Assembly: GCA_009663185.1 (NCBI GenBank)
Contig: VJZX01000007.1
Location: 1 to 64,000 of the forward strand
Length of the DNA: 64,000 bases
Source: Isoptericola halalbus
GTDB lineage: Bacteria > Actinomycetota > Actinomycetes > Actinomycetales > Cellulomonadaceae
Direction: 5' to 3'
Made by a program: the position numbers and the translations under genes. This document shows positions 33,406 through 41,193 of the stretch, one piece after another. The notes beneath the pieces are model-generated. The model was not told where the DNA came from and searched no databases. It worked only from the letters and a program-made list of their open reading frames with translations. How positions within the stretch are numbered: the first letter of the stretch is position 1; every line of letters begins with the position of its first letter.

Positions 33406-34111
33406 GAAGCGCTACCTGGGGTGCGTTCCGCAGCAGCTCTGCGCGCGCGGCGGGCAGCAGCGCCTCGAGCCCCGGCGTGCCCTCGAGCTCGTCGAGGGCC
33501 ACGAGCCCGACGTCGATGCCCTGCGCCATCCCCCGCGCGAAGGCGCGCTCGAGCGCCACGCGCGGCGAGGGCGCCATCTCGGTCAGCACGTCGTAGAGCG
33601 CGACGATCTCGTCCCACTCCGTGTCGGCCGCCGTCGGCGCCTCGTCGTGCAGTGCGGCGATCGCCGCGGCCACGAGGTACGGCCCCGGCCGGCCCGCGGC
33701 GAGCACGTCGTCCAGGATGCGGCGCGCCTCGGCGATCTCGTCGCGGCGCCACAGCGTCCGGTCCTGCTCGGCGACGAGCGCGCGAGCCCCGCCGTCGGGA
33801 CCCCGGCGGGCGTCGCGGCGCGCGTACCGCAGGAGCATGAGCGCGAGGAGCGCACGGGCCTCGGGCTCGTCGGGCCGGACGGCCGCGATCGTCCGGGCGA
33901 GGCAGATCGCGGCCTCGGCCGCGGCACGGCGCTCGCCGACGTCGGGTGCGTCGGCCCGCTCGCCCCAGTCGTCGTCACCGGAGGCGTACAGCACGAGCAG
34001 CGCGGCCAGGACCGTCTCGATCGGCCCGTGCAGCATCGCCGGCGGGGTCAGGTCGTCGCGGGGAGCGCCGCCGCCGTGTGGCGTGCCCTCGACCAGCACC
34101 GGTCGCTGCAT
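33398..34111 (-). CDS. Orphan DUF6596 / ECF42-type sigma C-terminal domain, sigma domains missing
   Basis: This protein has 237 residues from ATG 34111. It aligns by eye with the C-terminal half of the complete ECF42 sigma factor at 54301-55647: ARTIAAVRPDEPEARALLALMLL against ARVLVRLVPGEPEAYGLLALLEL in two parts, EQDRTLWRRDEI against DQDRRRWDASAI, and AAIAALHDEAP, DEIVALYDVL. The sigma2 and sigma4 regions that bind polymerase and promoters are absent. It is either a 5'-truncated remnant or a free TPR-like protein that might bind partners of ECF42 factors. The 94 bp upstream contain no sigma-domain coding. The stop lies in a palindrome. Confidence 0.7.
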   Translation of the reverse strand: MQRPVLVEGTPHGGGAPRDDLTPPAMLHGPIETVLAALLVLYASGDDDWGERADAPDVGERRAAAEAAICLARTIAAVRPDEPEARALLALMLLRYARRDARRGPDGGARALVAEQDRTLWRRDEIAEARRILDDVLAAGRPGPYLVAAAIAALHDEAPTAADTEWDEIVALYDVLTEMAPSPRVALERAFARGMAQGIDVGLVALDELEGTPGLEALLPAARAELLRNAPQVALRA

Positions 34112-34205
34112 GGTGGCCTCGACCTCATGGTGCGCCCGCGGCCCCGCCGTGTCCGACGCCGGCGCCGGATTTCACCCGGTCGAACCGTCGGTGGATCCTG
34201 GCGGA

Positions 34206-35429
34206 TCAGTGGGCCGCGACGTCGAACCCGGCGTCGCGGAGGCGCGCGACGACGGCGGCGCAGTGCTCGGGACCCTTGGTCTCCAGCTGCAGCGTCACGA
34301 AGACCTCCGAGACGCCGAGCGACGTGTCGGTGCGCGTGTGGTCGACGTGGACGATGTTCGCGTCGGCGGCCGCGATCGTGCCGAGCAGCCCGGCGAGCGC
34401 GCCCGGCCGGTCGTCGACGCGCAGCCGGAGCTGCAGGTACCGGCCCGCGGCGACGAGACCGTGCTGGATCACGCGCAACAGCAGCAGCGGATCGATGTTT
34501 CCCCCCGAGAGCACGGGGACGATCGTGCCCTCGTACCGGCCGGGGGCGTCCATGACCGCCGCGACCGCGGCCGCGCCCGAGGGCTCGACGATGAGCTTGG
34601 CGCGCTCGGCCACGAGCAGCAGCGCGCGCGAGATCTGGTCCTCCGAGACGGTGCACACCTCGACGCCGAGCCGGTGCAGGACCTCGAACGGCACCTCCCC
34701 CGGGGTGCCGACCGCGATGCCGTCGGCCATGGTCGCGCCGAGGGTGCCCGACGTGGGGCGTCCCGCCGCGAGCGACGTCGGGTACGCGGCGGCCTTCTCC
34801 GCCTGGACGCCGACCACGCGCACGTGCGGCGCGGCCTCGGCGAGCACCGTCGCGATCCCGGCCACGAGCCCGCCGCCGCCGAGCGGCACGACGATCGTGC
34901 CGGCGTCAGGCACCTGCTCCAGGATCTCGAGCGCGACGGTGCCCTGGCCCGCCACGACGTCGCGGTGGTCGAACGGGTGGATGAGCACGCGGCCGGAGCG
35001 TGCGGCCTCCGCGCGGGCGGCGACGAGCGCCTCGTCGACGCTCGTGCCGACCTGGCGGACGTCGGCCCCGTAGCCCCGCGTGGCGACGACCTTGGGCACG
35101 GACGCGTCGGTCGGCATGTAGACGACGGCGTGGATGCCGAGCAGCTGTGCGGCGAGTGCGACGCCCTGGGCGTGGTTGCCTGCGCTGGCCGCGACGACGC
35201 CGGCCGCCTTCTCGACGTCGCTCAGCCGGCTCATCCGCGTGTACGCGCCCCGCACCTTGAACGACCCTGCACGCTGCAGGTTCTCGCACTTGAGGACGAC
35301 CCTCGCCCCCGCGATCTCGGAGAGCGCCCGGAACGGCTGGACCAGGGTACGGGTCACGACGTCGTCGAGCAGCCGCGCCGCCCCGCGGACGTCGTCGAGG
35401 CTCACGCGGGCGGTCGGGCCAGGGGTCAC
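34206..35429 (-). CDS. ilvA: Threonine ammonia-lyase
   Basis: This PLP enzyme converts threonine to 2-oxobutyrate plus ammonia, feeding isoleucine synthesis or catabolism. It has 407 residues from GTG 35429. The PLP lysine is K58 in GSFKVRGAY, with SAGNHAQGVA and the phosphate loop GGGGLVAGI. A single C-terminal ACT domain (about 325-407, LQLRLRVDDRPGALAGLLG) makes it the shorter actinobacterial type. Its start overlaps the AI-2E gene by four bases (GTGA). Confidence 0.93.
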   Translation of the reverse strand: MTPGPTARVSLDDVRGAARLLDDVVTRTLVQPFRALSEIAGARVVLKCENLQRAGSFKVRGAYTRMSRLSDVEKAAGVVAASAGNHAQGVALAAQLLGIHAVVYMPTDASVPKVVATRGYGADVRQVGTSVDEALVAARAEAARSGRVLIHPFDHRDVVAGQGTVALEILEQVPDAGTIVVPLGGGGLVAGIATVLAEAAPHVRVVGVQAEKAAAYPTSLAAGRPTSGTLGATMADGIAVGTPGEVPFEVLHRLGVEVCTVSEDQISRALLLVAERAKLIVEPSGAAAVAAVMDAPGRYEGTIVPVLSGGNIDPLLLLRVIQHGLVAAGRYLQLRLRVDDRPGALAGLLGTIAAADANIVHVDHTRTDTSLGVSEVFVTLQLETKGPEHCAAVVARLRDAGFDVAAH

Positions 35430-36682
35430 GTCCTGCTCTCTCCTGCTGCGTCACCGACGACGACTCCTGCGCCGGCGGGCACGGCGGCTTCGTCGCTGGT
35501 CGGGGCGCCGTCCGAGGTGGCGCTCGAGGTTCGACCGGGCCAGAGCAGCGTACCGGGCAGGGTGGGACGACGACGCAGGAGCGGGACGTGGTCCTCGGTG
35601 CCGAGCTCGGGGAACTTGTCGTGACCATGCAGGTAGAGCAGGACGGTATTGAGCACCGCGGCGAACGGCACGGCGAAGAGCGCGCCGACGATGCCGGCAG
35701 CCAGGCTCCCGGCCGCGACGACGAGCACGACGGCGACCGGATGCAGCGACACGGCGTGACCCATGAGGAACGGCTGCAGGACGTGACTCTCGGCCTGCTG
35801 CACGAGCAGCACGATGCCGAGCATGATGAGGGCCGCGACCCCACCCTCGGAGACGAGCACCACGACCACCGCGACCGCACCGGTCAGGATCGCACCGATG
35901 ATCGGCACGAACGAGCCGACGAACACGAGGATCCCGATCGGCAGCGCGAGCGACGGTACGAAGAACGCCGCCCCGACGCCGATGCCGATGCCGTCGACGA
36001 GCGCGACAAGGATCTGCGTGCGCACGTAGGCCGCGAGCGTGACGAGCCCGCGGCGGCCGGCCTGGTGGACCTTCTCACGCGCCCTCAGCGGCAGCAGGTT
36101 GACCAGCCACGTCCAGATCGTGCGGCCGTCGAGCAGGAAGAAGATCGTGCAGAACAGTGCGATGAGCGTGCCCACGAGGAGGTGGCCCACGGTCGTCGCG
36201 GCACCCAGAGCCCCGGAGATCAGGCTCGAGCTCGCGCCCGTCAGCGCGTCCTGGAGCTGCGTGCCCAGTCCGGACAGGCTGGCCGAGTCGAGCCCGAGCG
36301 GCCCGTCGGAGAGCCAGCGCATGAGCTCCTGGAATCCCGCCACGGCCTGCTCGCGCAGGTCGGTGAACCCGGCGACGAGCGACCGGCCCGCGACGGTGAC
36401 CATCGCGGTGACGAACGCGACGAGACCAACGATCGAGACCGCGACCGCCAGTCCGCGCGGCAGACCGGCGCGTTGCAGCGCGTGCCGCAGCGGGCTCAGC
36501 AGGATCGTGAGCAGCAGCGCCACCGCGACCGGGACGACGATCGTCTGGAGCGTGCCCAGCAGCCACACGAGGCCTGCCACGGCGGCGGCGACAAGAAGCA
36601 GCCGCCACGACCAGGAAGCGGCCGAGCGGATGCTCAGGGGGACGGTGTCGGAGCCCCGCACGGGGGTCGGCTCGGCACTCAC
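35426..36682 (-). CDS. AI-2E/PerM-family transporter
   Basis: This is a membrane protein of 418 residues from ATG 36682, with about eight membrane segments. The first pair (LLLVAAAVAGLVWLL, then IVVPVAVALLLTILLSPL) is followed by an amphipathic domain and the family block GIGIGVGAAFFVPSLALPIG and FVGSFVPIIGAILTG. Family members export AI-2 or exchange ions; the substrate is unknown. The C-terminal 70 residues are Pro/Ala/Ser-rich and probably cytoplasmic. It is coupled to ilvA. Confidence 0.9.
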   Translation of the reverse strand: MSAEPTPVRGSDTVPLSIRSAASWSWRLLLVAAAVAGLVWLLGTLQTIVVPVAVALLLTILLSPLRHALQRAGLPRGLAVAVSIVGLVAFVTAMVTVAGRSLVAGFTDLREQAVAGFQELMRWLSDGPLGLDSASLSGLGTQLQDALTGASSSLISGALGAATTVGHLLVGTLIALFCTIFFLLDGRTIWTWLVNLLPLRAREKVHQAGRRGLVTLAAYVRTQILVALVDGIGIGVGAAFFVPSLALPIGILVFVGSFVPIIGAILTGAVAVVVVLVSEGGVAALIMLGIVLLVQQAESHVLQPFLMGHAVSLHPVAVVLVVAAGSLAAGIVGALFAVPFAAVLNTVLLYLHGHDKFPELGTEDHVPLLRRRPTLPGTLLWPGRTSSATSDGAPTSDEAAVPAGAGVVVGDAAGESRT

Positions 36683-36731
36683 GGGATCACCCTAGGTGGG
36701 AGGTCAGAGCACCGCGCGCCATCTGCCGTGG

Positions 36732-36751
36732 ACGTGACGTGCACGTCACGT
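36732..36751. repeat. Perfect 20-bp palindrome at the end of metB
   Basis: ACGTGACGTGCACGTCACGT reads the same on both strands. It contains the metB stop (36746-36748) and lies 50 bp upstream of the AI-2E start. It may be a terminator stem or a regulator site for the transporter gene. Confidence 0.75.
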
Positions 36752-37963
36752 GAGCGCCTGCTCAAGATCCGACAGCAGGTCCTCGACGTCCTCGATCCCG
36801 ACCGACAGCCGCACCAGGTCCGACGGCACCTCGAGCGCCGACCCGGCGACGGACGCATGCGTCATCCGGCCCGGGTGCTCGACGAGCGACTCGACGCCGC
36901 CGAGCGACTCGGCGAGGGTGAACACGCGCGTGCGCGAGCACACGTCGAGCGCCGCCTCCTCGCTGCCCGTGCGGAACGACACCATGCCTCCGTAGTCGCG
37001 CATCTGGCGGGACGCGATCTCGTGTCCCGGGTGCGAGGCGAGCCCCGGGTAGATCACCTGGGCGACGCGCGGGTGCTGCTCGAGGTACCCGGCGACCGCG
37101 TGCGCGTTCGCGCAGTGGCGGTCCATCCGCACCGCGAGCGTCTTGAGCCCGCGCAGCGTGAGCCACGCGTCGAACGGGCCGGCCACGGCCCCGGACGCGT
37201 TCTGGTGGAACGCGACCGCGTCTGCGACGGAGGCACCCTCGCTGGGCGCCTCGAGGCCGCCGGGCAGGGTCGCACCCTCGGCGACGACGAGCGCGCCGCC
37301 GACGACGTCCGAGTGCCCGCCGACGTACTTGGTCGTGGAGTGCACGACCACGTCGGCGCCGAGTGCGATCGGCTGCTGCAGGTAGGGCGTGGCGAACGTG
37401 TTGTCGACGAGCAGGAGCGCGCCCGCCGCGTGTGCCAGCTGCGCGAGCGCCGCGACGTCGCTGACGCCCAGGAGCGGGTTGGTGGGGGTCTCGACCCACA
37501 GGACGCGCGTGCGGCCGTGGATCAGCGCGGCCTCGACGGCCTCGAGGTCCGCGAGGTCGACGGCGGTGTGGTCGACACCCCACGGGCCGAAGACCCGGGC
37601 GACCAGACGGTACGAGCCGCCGTACGCGTCGTCGGGCACGACCACGTGGTCCCCGGGGCGCAGGACCGCACGCAGGAACGTGTCCTCGGCCGCGAGCCCC
37701 GAGGAGAAGGCGAAGCCGCGCGCCGCGTCGCCGCCGGGGGGTGTCTCGGCGGCCGCGATCGCGGTCTCGAGTGCGGTGCGGGTGGGGTTGGCCGACCGCG
37801 AGTACTCGTAGCCGCCGCGCAGCCCACCCACGCCGTCCTGCTTGTAGGTGGACACCTGGTGGATCGGGGGGACGACGGCACCCGTGGTGGGGTCGGGATC
37901 CTGCCCGGCATGGATGGCGCGCGTGGAGAAGCCGGTCGTCGACCAGTCGTCGTGGTGGGTCAC
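36746..37963 (-). CDS. metB: Cystathionine gamma-synthase
   Basis: This PLP-dependent transsulfuration enzyme condenses an O-acyl-homoserine with cysteine. It has 405 residues from ATG 37963. The start region [20 protein letters not shown], the [11 protein letters not shown] cofactor block and the PLP lysine K212 in [12 protein letters not shown] are typical. A cystathionine gamma-lyase role is hard to exclude by sequence. It corresponds to Rv1079 near greA. The partner cystathionine beta-synthase gene lies 23 kb away in this window. Confidence 0.92.
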   Translation of the reverse strand: MTHHDDWSTTGFSTRAIHAGQDPDPTTGAVVPPIHQVSTYKQDGVGGLRGGYEYSRSANPTRTALETAIAAAETPPGGDAARGFAFSSGLAAEDTFLRAVLRPGDHVVVPDDAYGGSYRLVARVFGPWGVDHTAVDLADLEAVEAALIHGRTRVLWVETPTNPLLGVSDVAALAQLAHAAGALLLVDNTFATPYLQQPIALGADVVVHSTTKYVGGHSDVVGGALVVAEGATLPGGLEAPSEGASVADAVAFHQNASGAVAGPFDAWLTLRGLKTLAVRMDRHCANAHAVAGYLEQHPRVAQVIYPGLASHPGHEIASRQMRDYGGMVSFRTGSEEAALDVCSRTRVFTLAESLGGVESLVEHPGRMTHASVAGSALEVPSDLVRLSVGIEDVEDLLSDLEQALT

Positions 37964-37973
37964 GCGGCCCAGC

Positions 37974-38594
37974 CTACGGAGGCTCGTCCAGGGTTGCCCT
38001 CTGCGGGTGCAGGGTCTCGCCGCGCTCGAGCATCTCGACGAAGCGCGCGGCGTTGCGCTCCCGCGTCTCGGCCCGCTTGGCGGTGCTGAGCCGGTAGGTG
38101 ATCGTGAACCGGTTCTGCGAGGTGAGGATGTCCCACATCGCCCGGGCGCGCGGGCTGGTCGCGAGCGCCGTCGCGAGCTCGGGCGGGACCACCATCCGGG
38201 CCGGCCCGTGGTAGGCGGCGTCCCACCGGCCGTCGGCCTTCGCCTTGTCGATCTCGGCCTGGCCGCGCGGGCGCATACGACCGCCGGCGACGAGCCGGTC
38301 GACGATCCCCTGGTTGCGCACCGACCACCGGCTGCGCGCCCGACGCGGGCAGAACCGCTGCAGCGAGGTGGCGTCGTCGCGTCCCTTGCCCTGCGCGTCG
38401 ATCCACCCGCTGCACAACGCCTCCTCGAGCGCCGTGTCGTACGTCAGGGTCGTGGGCGGCGGGGCCGCGTTCTTCGAGCGCGACTTCTTGGCCAGGACGA
38501 GCCAGACGCCGTCGGGCGTGTCGTCCTCGTGCTCGTCCAGCCATGCGCGCCAGGCGGCGGCGTCGGGCAGCACGAGCGGGTCGGTGGGCACCAT
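37974..38594 (-). CDS. YdeI/OmpD-associated family protein
   Basis: This protein has 206 residues from ATG 38594; a GTG nine codons upstream (38621) is an alternative, and neither has a clear ribosome site. Typical family stretches are [16 protein letters not shown], the basic block [11 protein letters not shown] and [17 protein letters not shown], ending in [20 protein letters not shown]. Family members are called bacteriocin-protection or OmpD-associated proteins on weak evidence; function is unknown. It ends 11 bp before the metB start, so the two may be co-transcribed. Confidence 0.85.
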   Translation of the reverse strand: MVPTDPLVLPDAAAWRAWLDEHEDDTPDGVWLVLAKKSRSKNAAPPPTTLTYDTALEEALCSGWIDAQGKGRDDATSLQRFCPRRARSRWSVRNQGIVDRLVAGGRMRPRGQAEIDKAKADGRWDAAYHGPARMVVPPELATALATSPRARAMWDILTSQNRFTITYRLSTAKRAETRERNAARFVEMLERGETLHPQRATLDEPP

Positions 38595-38714
38595 GATGTG
38601 ACGGTACGCCTGGGGTCCCACACCCGTCGGGGCAGGCGCGGAACACCTGTGCGACGGGCGTGGTTGGCACCTGCGGGACCCCGCGACAGGCGTCCCACCA
38701 AAGGAGGTAATCCG

Positions 38715-39386
38715 ATGATCTTCGAGAACCTGTTCGGCTCGTCGGCCAAGAGCACGATGGTCGCACCCGAGGCCGCCCTGCCGGGTCGCGAGGCTCCGGT
38801 GCTGCCCTCACCGCGCCCGCACACCGTGCTCGACACGTCCATCACGGGCCCGTGGCCCGAGGGCACGCGCGTGCTCTACCTGGCGATGGGCTGCTTCTGG
38901 GGCGCGGAGGAGATCTACTGGCAGGTTCCCGGCGTGGTGAGCACCGCCGTCGGGTACATGGGCGGCGCGACGCCGAACCCCACCTACGAGGAGGTCTGCA
39001 CCGCGCGCACGGGCCACACCGAGACGGCGCTCGTCGCCTACGACCCCGCGCGGGTGAGCGAGGCCGAGCTGCTGCGCATCTTCTGGGAGCGGCACGACCC
39101 GACGCAGGGGTACCGGCAGGGCAACGACGTCGGGACCCAGTACCGCTCGGCCGTCTACTGGACGACGCCGGAGCAGGAGGAGGTGGCCCGCGCCACGGCC
39201 GAGGTGTACGGCAAGGTGCTGGACGCGAAGGGCTACGACCCGATCACGACAGAGCTGCGGCCCGCGGCCGAGGCCGGCCCGTTCTTCTATGCCGAGGACT
39301 ATCACCAGCAGTATCTCGACAAGAACCCCCACGGGTACCGGTGCCACGCCACCACGGGCGTCCCGTTCCCGGCCGACGCCGCCTGA
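38715..39386 (+). CDS. msrA: Peptide-methionine (S)-S-oxide reductase MsrA
   Basis: MsrA repairs oxidised methionine. It has 223 residues from ATG 38715, with a perfect AAGGAGGT six bases upstream. The catalytic cysteine is C60 in MGCFWGAEE. The [17 protein letters not shown] block and the [13 protein letters not shown] end are intact. A 50-residue N-terminal extension precedes the core, and a likely resolving cysteine is in GYRCHATT. There is no fused MsrB. A GC hairpin followed by a T-rich run ends the gene. Confidence 0.95.
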   Translation: MIFENLFGSSAKSTMVAPEAALPGREAPVLPSPRPHTVLDTSITGPWPEGTRVLYLAMGCFWGAEEIYWQVPGVVSTAVGYMGGATPNPTYEEVCTARTGHTETALVAYDPARVSEAELLRIFWERHDPTQGYRQGNDVGTQYRSAVYWTTPEQEEVARATAEVYGKVLDAKGYDPITTELRPAAEAGPFFYAEDYHQQYLDKNPHGYRCHATTGVPFPADAA

Positions 39387-39396
39387 CACGCCGCGT

Positions 39397-39411
39397 CCGC
39401 CGGCTCGGCGG
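39397..39411 (+). terminator. Probable msrA terminator
   Basis: CCGCCG (39397-39402) pairs with CGGCGG (39406-39411) over a 3-nt loop, 10 bp after the msrA stop, and GGTCTTTG follows. It is one of the few hairpins here with any T-run. Confidence 0.55.
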
Positions 39412-39463
39412 GGTCTTTGCGTCTGGCCGGGGGTGCACGACGGTTCGGGTGTACGGTCAAAGA

Positions 39464-39673
39464 ATGGTTGACCGCCACGGCGGCTCGCGAGGGGCCGATC
39501 GATCTTCCTCGCGGCAGGGGCAGACGCCTTCGGCCCAGGACGAGGACGGGTCAGGCGCGCGCTGGGACGATGACGGCGGTTACGAGCCCGACGCGGAGGG
39601 CGAGCAGTCTCCTTCGTCGGGCGGGTCGCCGCCGTCGCCACGCCGAACCTCCGACGACAGGACGAAACCATGA
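39464..39673 (+). CDS. Small acidic disordered protein, unknown
   Basis: This 69-residue frame runs from ATG 39464 (MVDRHGGSRGADRSSS) to a TGA that overlaps the next ATG as ATGA. It is rich in Ser, Asp, Gly, Glu and Pro (DEDGSGARWDDDGGYEPDAE) with no hydrophobic core, so it is probably disordered. The overlapping stop/start with the next gene and the position at the head of a three-gene run support it being real. I recognise no family. Confidence 0.5.
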   Translation: MVDRHGGSRGADRSSSRQGQTPSAQDEDGSGARWDDDGGYEPDAEGEQSPSSGGSPPSPRRTSDDRTKP

Positions 39674-40107
39674 ACCCCACCACGGCCGGCGCCGCTCAGG
39701 AGACGGCACTGCACCTCCGGGGCATCCTGGACACGGCCCTCCCCCTCGAGCTCGGCACCGAAGGGGCCCCCGAGACCTACACCGTGGCCGCGGTCTTCTC
39801 CCGACGGGTCTCCCGCGAGGAGCAGGCGCTCATCGAGGAACCGGCCACGGCACGGCTGCTCGCCGAGCGCGGCTACCCCGGCGTCGAGCTGTCCGTCGCG
39901 GACCGCCGCCTGCTGATCACCAACACCAACCTGGCGATGCTGCAGGGCGGTCTCGCGCGCGAGATCGCCGAGCTCCTGCGCGGCATCCACGAACGCCTCG
40001 CGACCGAGCGCACCCGCAAGGCGCACGAGCTCGACGCATGGCGGGCGGCCGAGGTCGAACGTGCGGCCGCCATCAAGGCGGAGGCTGATCGTGTCCGCTT
40101 CGAATGA
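39670..40107 (+). CDS. Uncharacterised protein with C-terminal coiled coil
   Basis: This protein has 145 residues from ATG 39670. The N-terminal half looks globular (LHLRGILDTALPLELGTEG, VSREEQALIEEPATARLLAE). The C-terminal third is a charged helix likely to form a coiled coil (HERLATERTRKAHELDAWRA and on). There is no membrane segment or known motif. It overlaps both neighbours: ATGA with the small acidic gene and 17 bp with the desaturase, so it is translationally coupled to a lipid-modifying enzyme. I do not recognise it. Confidence 0.75.
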   Translation: MNPTTAGAAQETALHLRGILDTALPLELGTEGAPETYTVAAVFSRRVSREEQALIEEPATARLLAERGYPGVELSVADRRLLITNTNLAMLQGGLAREIAELLRGIHERLATERTRKAHELDAWRAAEVERAAAIKAEADRVRFE

Positions 40108-41188
40108 ACGAGTGACCTCCGCGACAGACGCCCGGGGTGGCCGGGCGGCCGCGCGCCGGGTCACGAACGACTACTCGGTCCTCGCGCGCATCGTGCGCGA
40201 GTCGGGCCTGCTGCGGCGCCGCCACGGGTACTACTGGACGCGGCTGCTCCTCACCGTCACGGCGTTCGGGGGGATCTGGGCCGGGATCGTCCTGGTCGGG
40301 TCCAGCTGGTGGCAGCTCGCCCTCGCCGTGGCGCTGGCGTTCGTCCTCGCGCAGCTGGCGTTCCTCGGGCACGACAGCGCGCACCGGCAGATCTTCCGCT
40401 CCCGGGCATGGAACGACTGGACGGCGCGGGTCCTCGCGAACGTGCTGGTCGGGCTGAGCCACGCCTGGTGGACGACCAAGCACAATGCCCACCACACCGC
40501 GCCGAACCAGGAAGGACACGACCCGGACATCTCGCCCGGCGTCATCGCCTTCACGCCTGCGGTCATGGCGACACGGCGCGGCTGGCGCGGGTGGTTCGCC
40601 CGGCGGCAGGGCTGGTTCTTCCTCCCCCTCCTCACGCTCGAGGGGCTCAACCTCCACGTCGCGAGCGTCCGCACCGTGCTCGGCCGAGGACCGGTGCCGC
40701 ACCGCTGGGTCGAGGCCCCGCTCCTGCTGTCACGGCTCGCCCTGTACGTCGCGGTCCTGATGATCCTGCTGCCGCCCGCGATCGCCGGCGCCTTCCTCGC
40801 GGTGCAGCTCGCCGTGTTCGGCGTCCTGCTCGGCGGCGCGTTCGCCCCGAACCACAAGGGCATGCCGATCGTGCCGCGCACGGCCGACGTGGACTTCCTG
40901 CGCAGACAGGTCCTCATGTCCCGGAACATCCGGGGCAACGCGACGGTCGACTTCCTGATGGGCGGGCTCAATCGGCAGATCGAGCACCATCTCTTCCCCA
41001 GCATGCCGCGCCCCAACCTCAAGCGCGTCCAGCCGCTCGTCCGTGAGTACTGCGCACAGCTCGGCGTGTCATACACCGAGGTCGGGTTCTTCACGTCCTA
41101 CGCCATCGTGATCGGCTACCTCAACGACGTCGAGCACCGCGCCCGCGATCCGTTCTCGTGCCCGGTCGCCGCCAGCATGGGCCGCTAG
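40091..41188 (+). CDS. Fatty-acid (acyl-CoA/acyl-lipid) desaturase
   Basis: This is a membrane di-iron desaturase of 365 residues from GTG 40091, with GGAGG six bases upstream; GTG 40112 is an alternative. The histidine boxes are GHDSAH, HNAHHTAPN and QIEHHLFP, the last being the form seen in front-end/linoleoyl-type desaturases, though no cytochrome b5 domain is fused. Four hydrophobic segments flank the boxes. It introduces a double bond in a membrane acyl chain; position is unknown. No ferredoxin or reductase gene is adjacent. It is last of a three-gene overlapping operon. Confidence 0.92.
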   Translation: MSASNERVTSATDARGGRAAARRVTNDYSVLARIVRESGLLRRRHGYYWTRLLLTVTAFGGIWAGIVLVGSSWWQLALAVALAFVLAQLAFLGHDSAHRQIFRSRAWNDWTARVLANVLVGLSHAWWTTKHNAHHTAPNQEGHDPDISPGVIAFTPAVMATRRGWRGWFARRQGWFFLPLLTLEGLNLHVASVRTVLGRGPVPHRWVEAPLLLSRLALYVAVLMILLPPAIAGAFLAVQLAVFGVLLGGAFAPNHKGMPIVPRTADVDFLRRQVLMSRNIRGNATVDFLMGGLNRQIEHHLFPSMPRPNLKRVQPLVREYCAQLGVSYTEVGFFTSYAIVIGYLNDVEHRARDPFSCPVAASMGR

Positions 41189-41193
41189 GAGCG

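Noticed and set aside
34112-34205. Missing sigma domains of the orphan ECF42-like gene by frameshift
   Set aside because: Only 94 bp separate it from ilvA and none of the frames there resembles sigma regions 2 or 4, so the domains are absent, not frameshifted.
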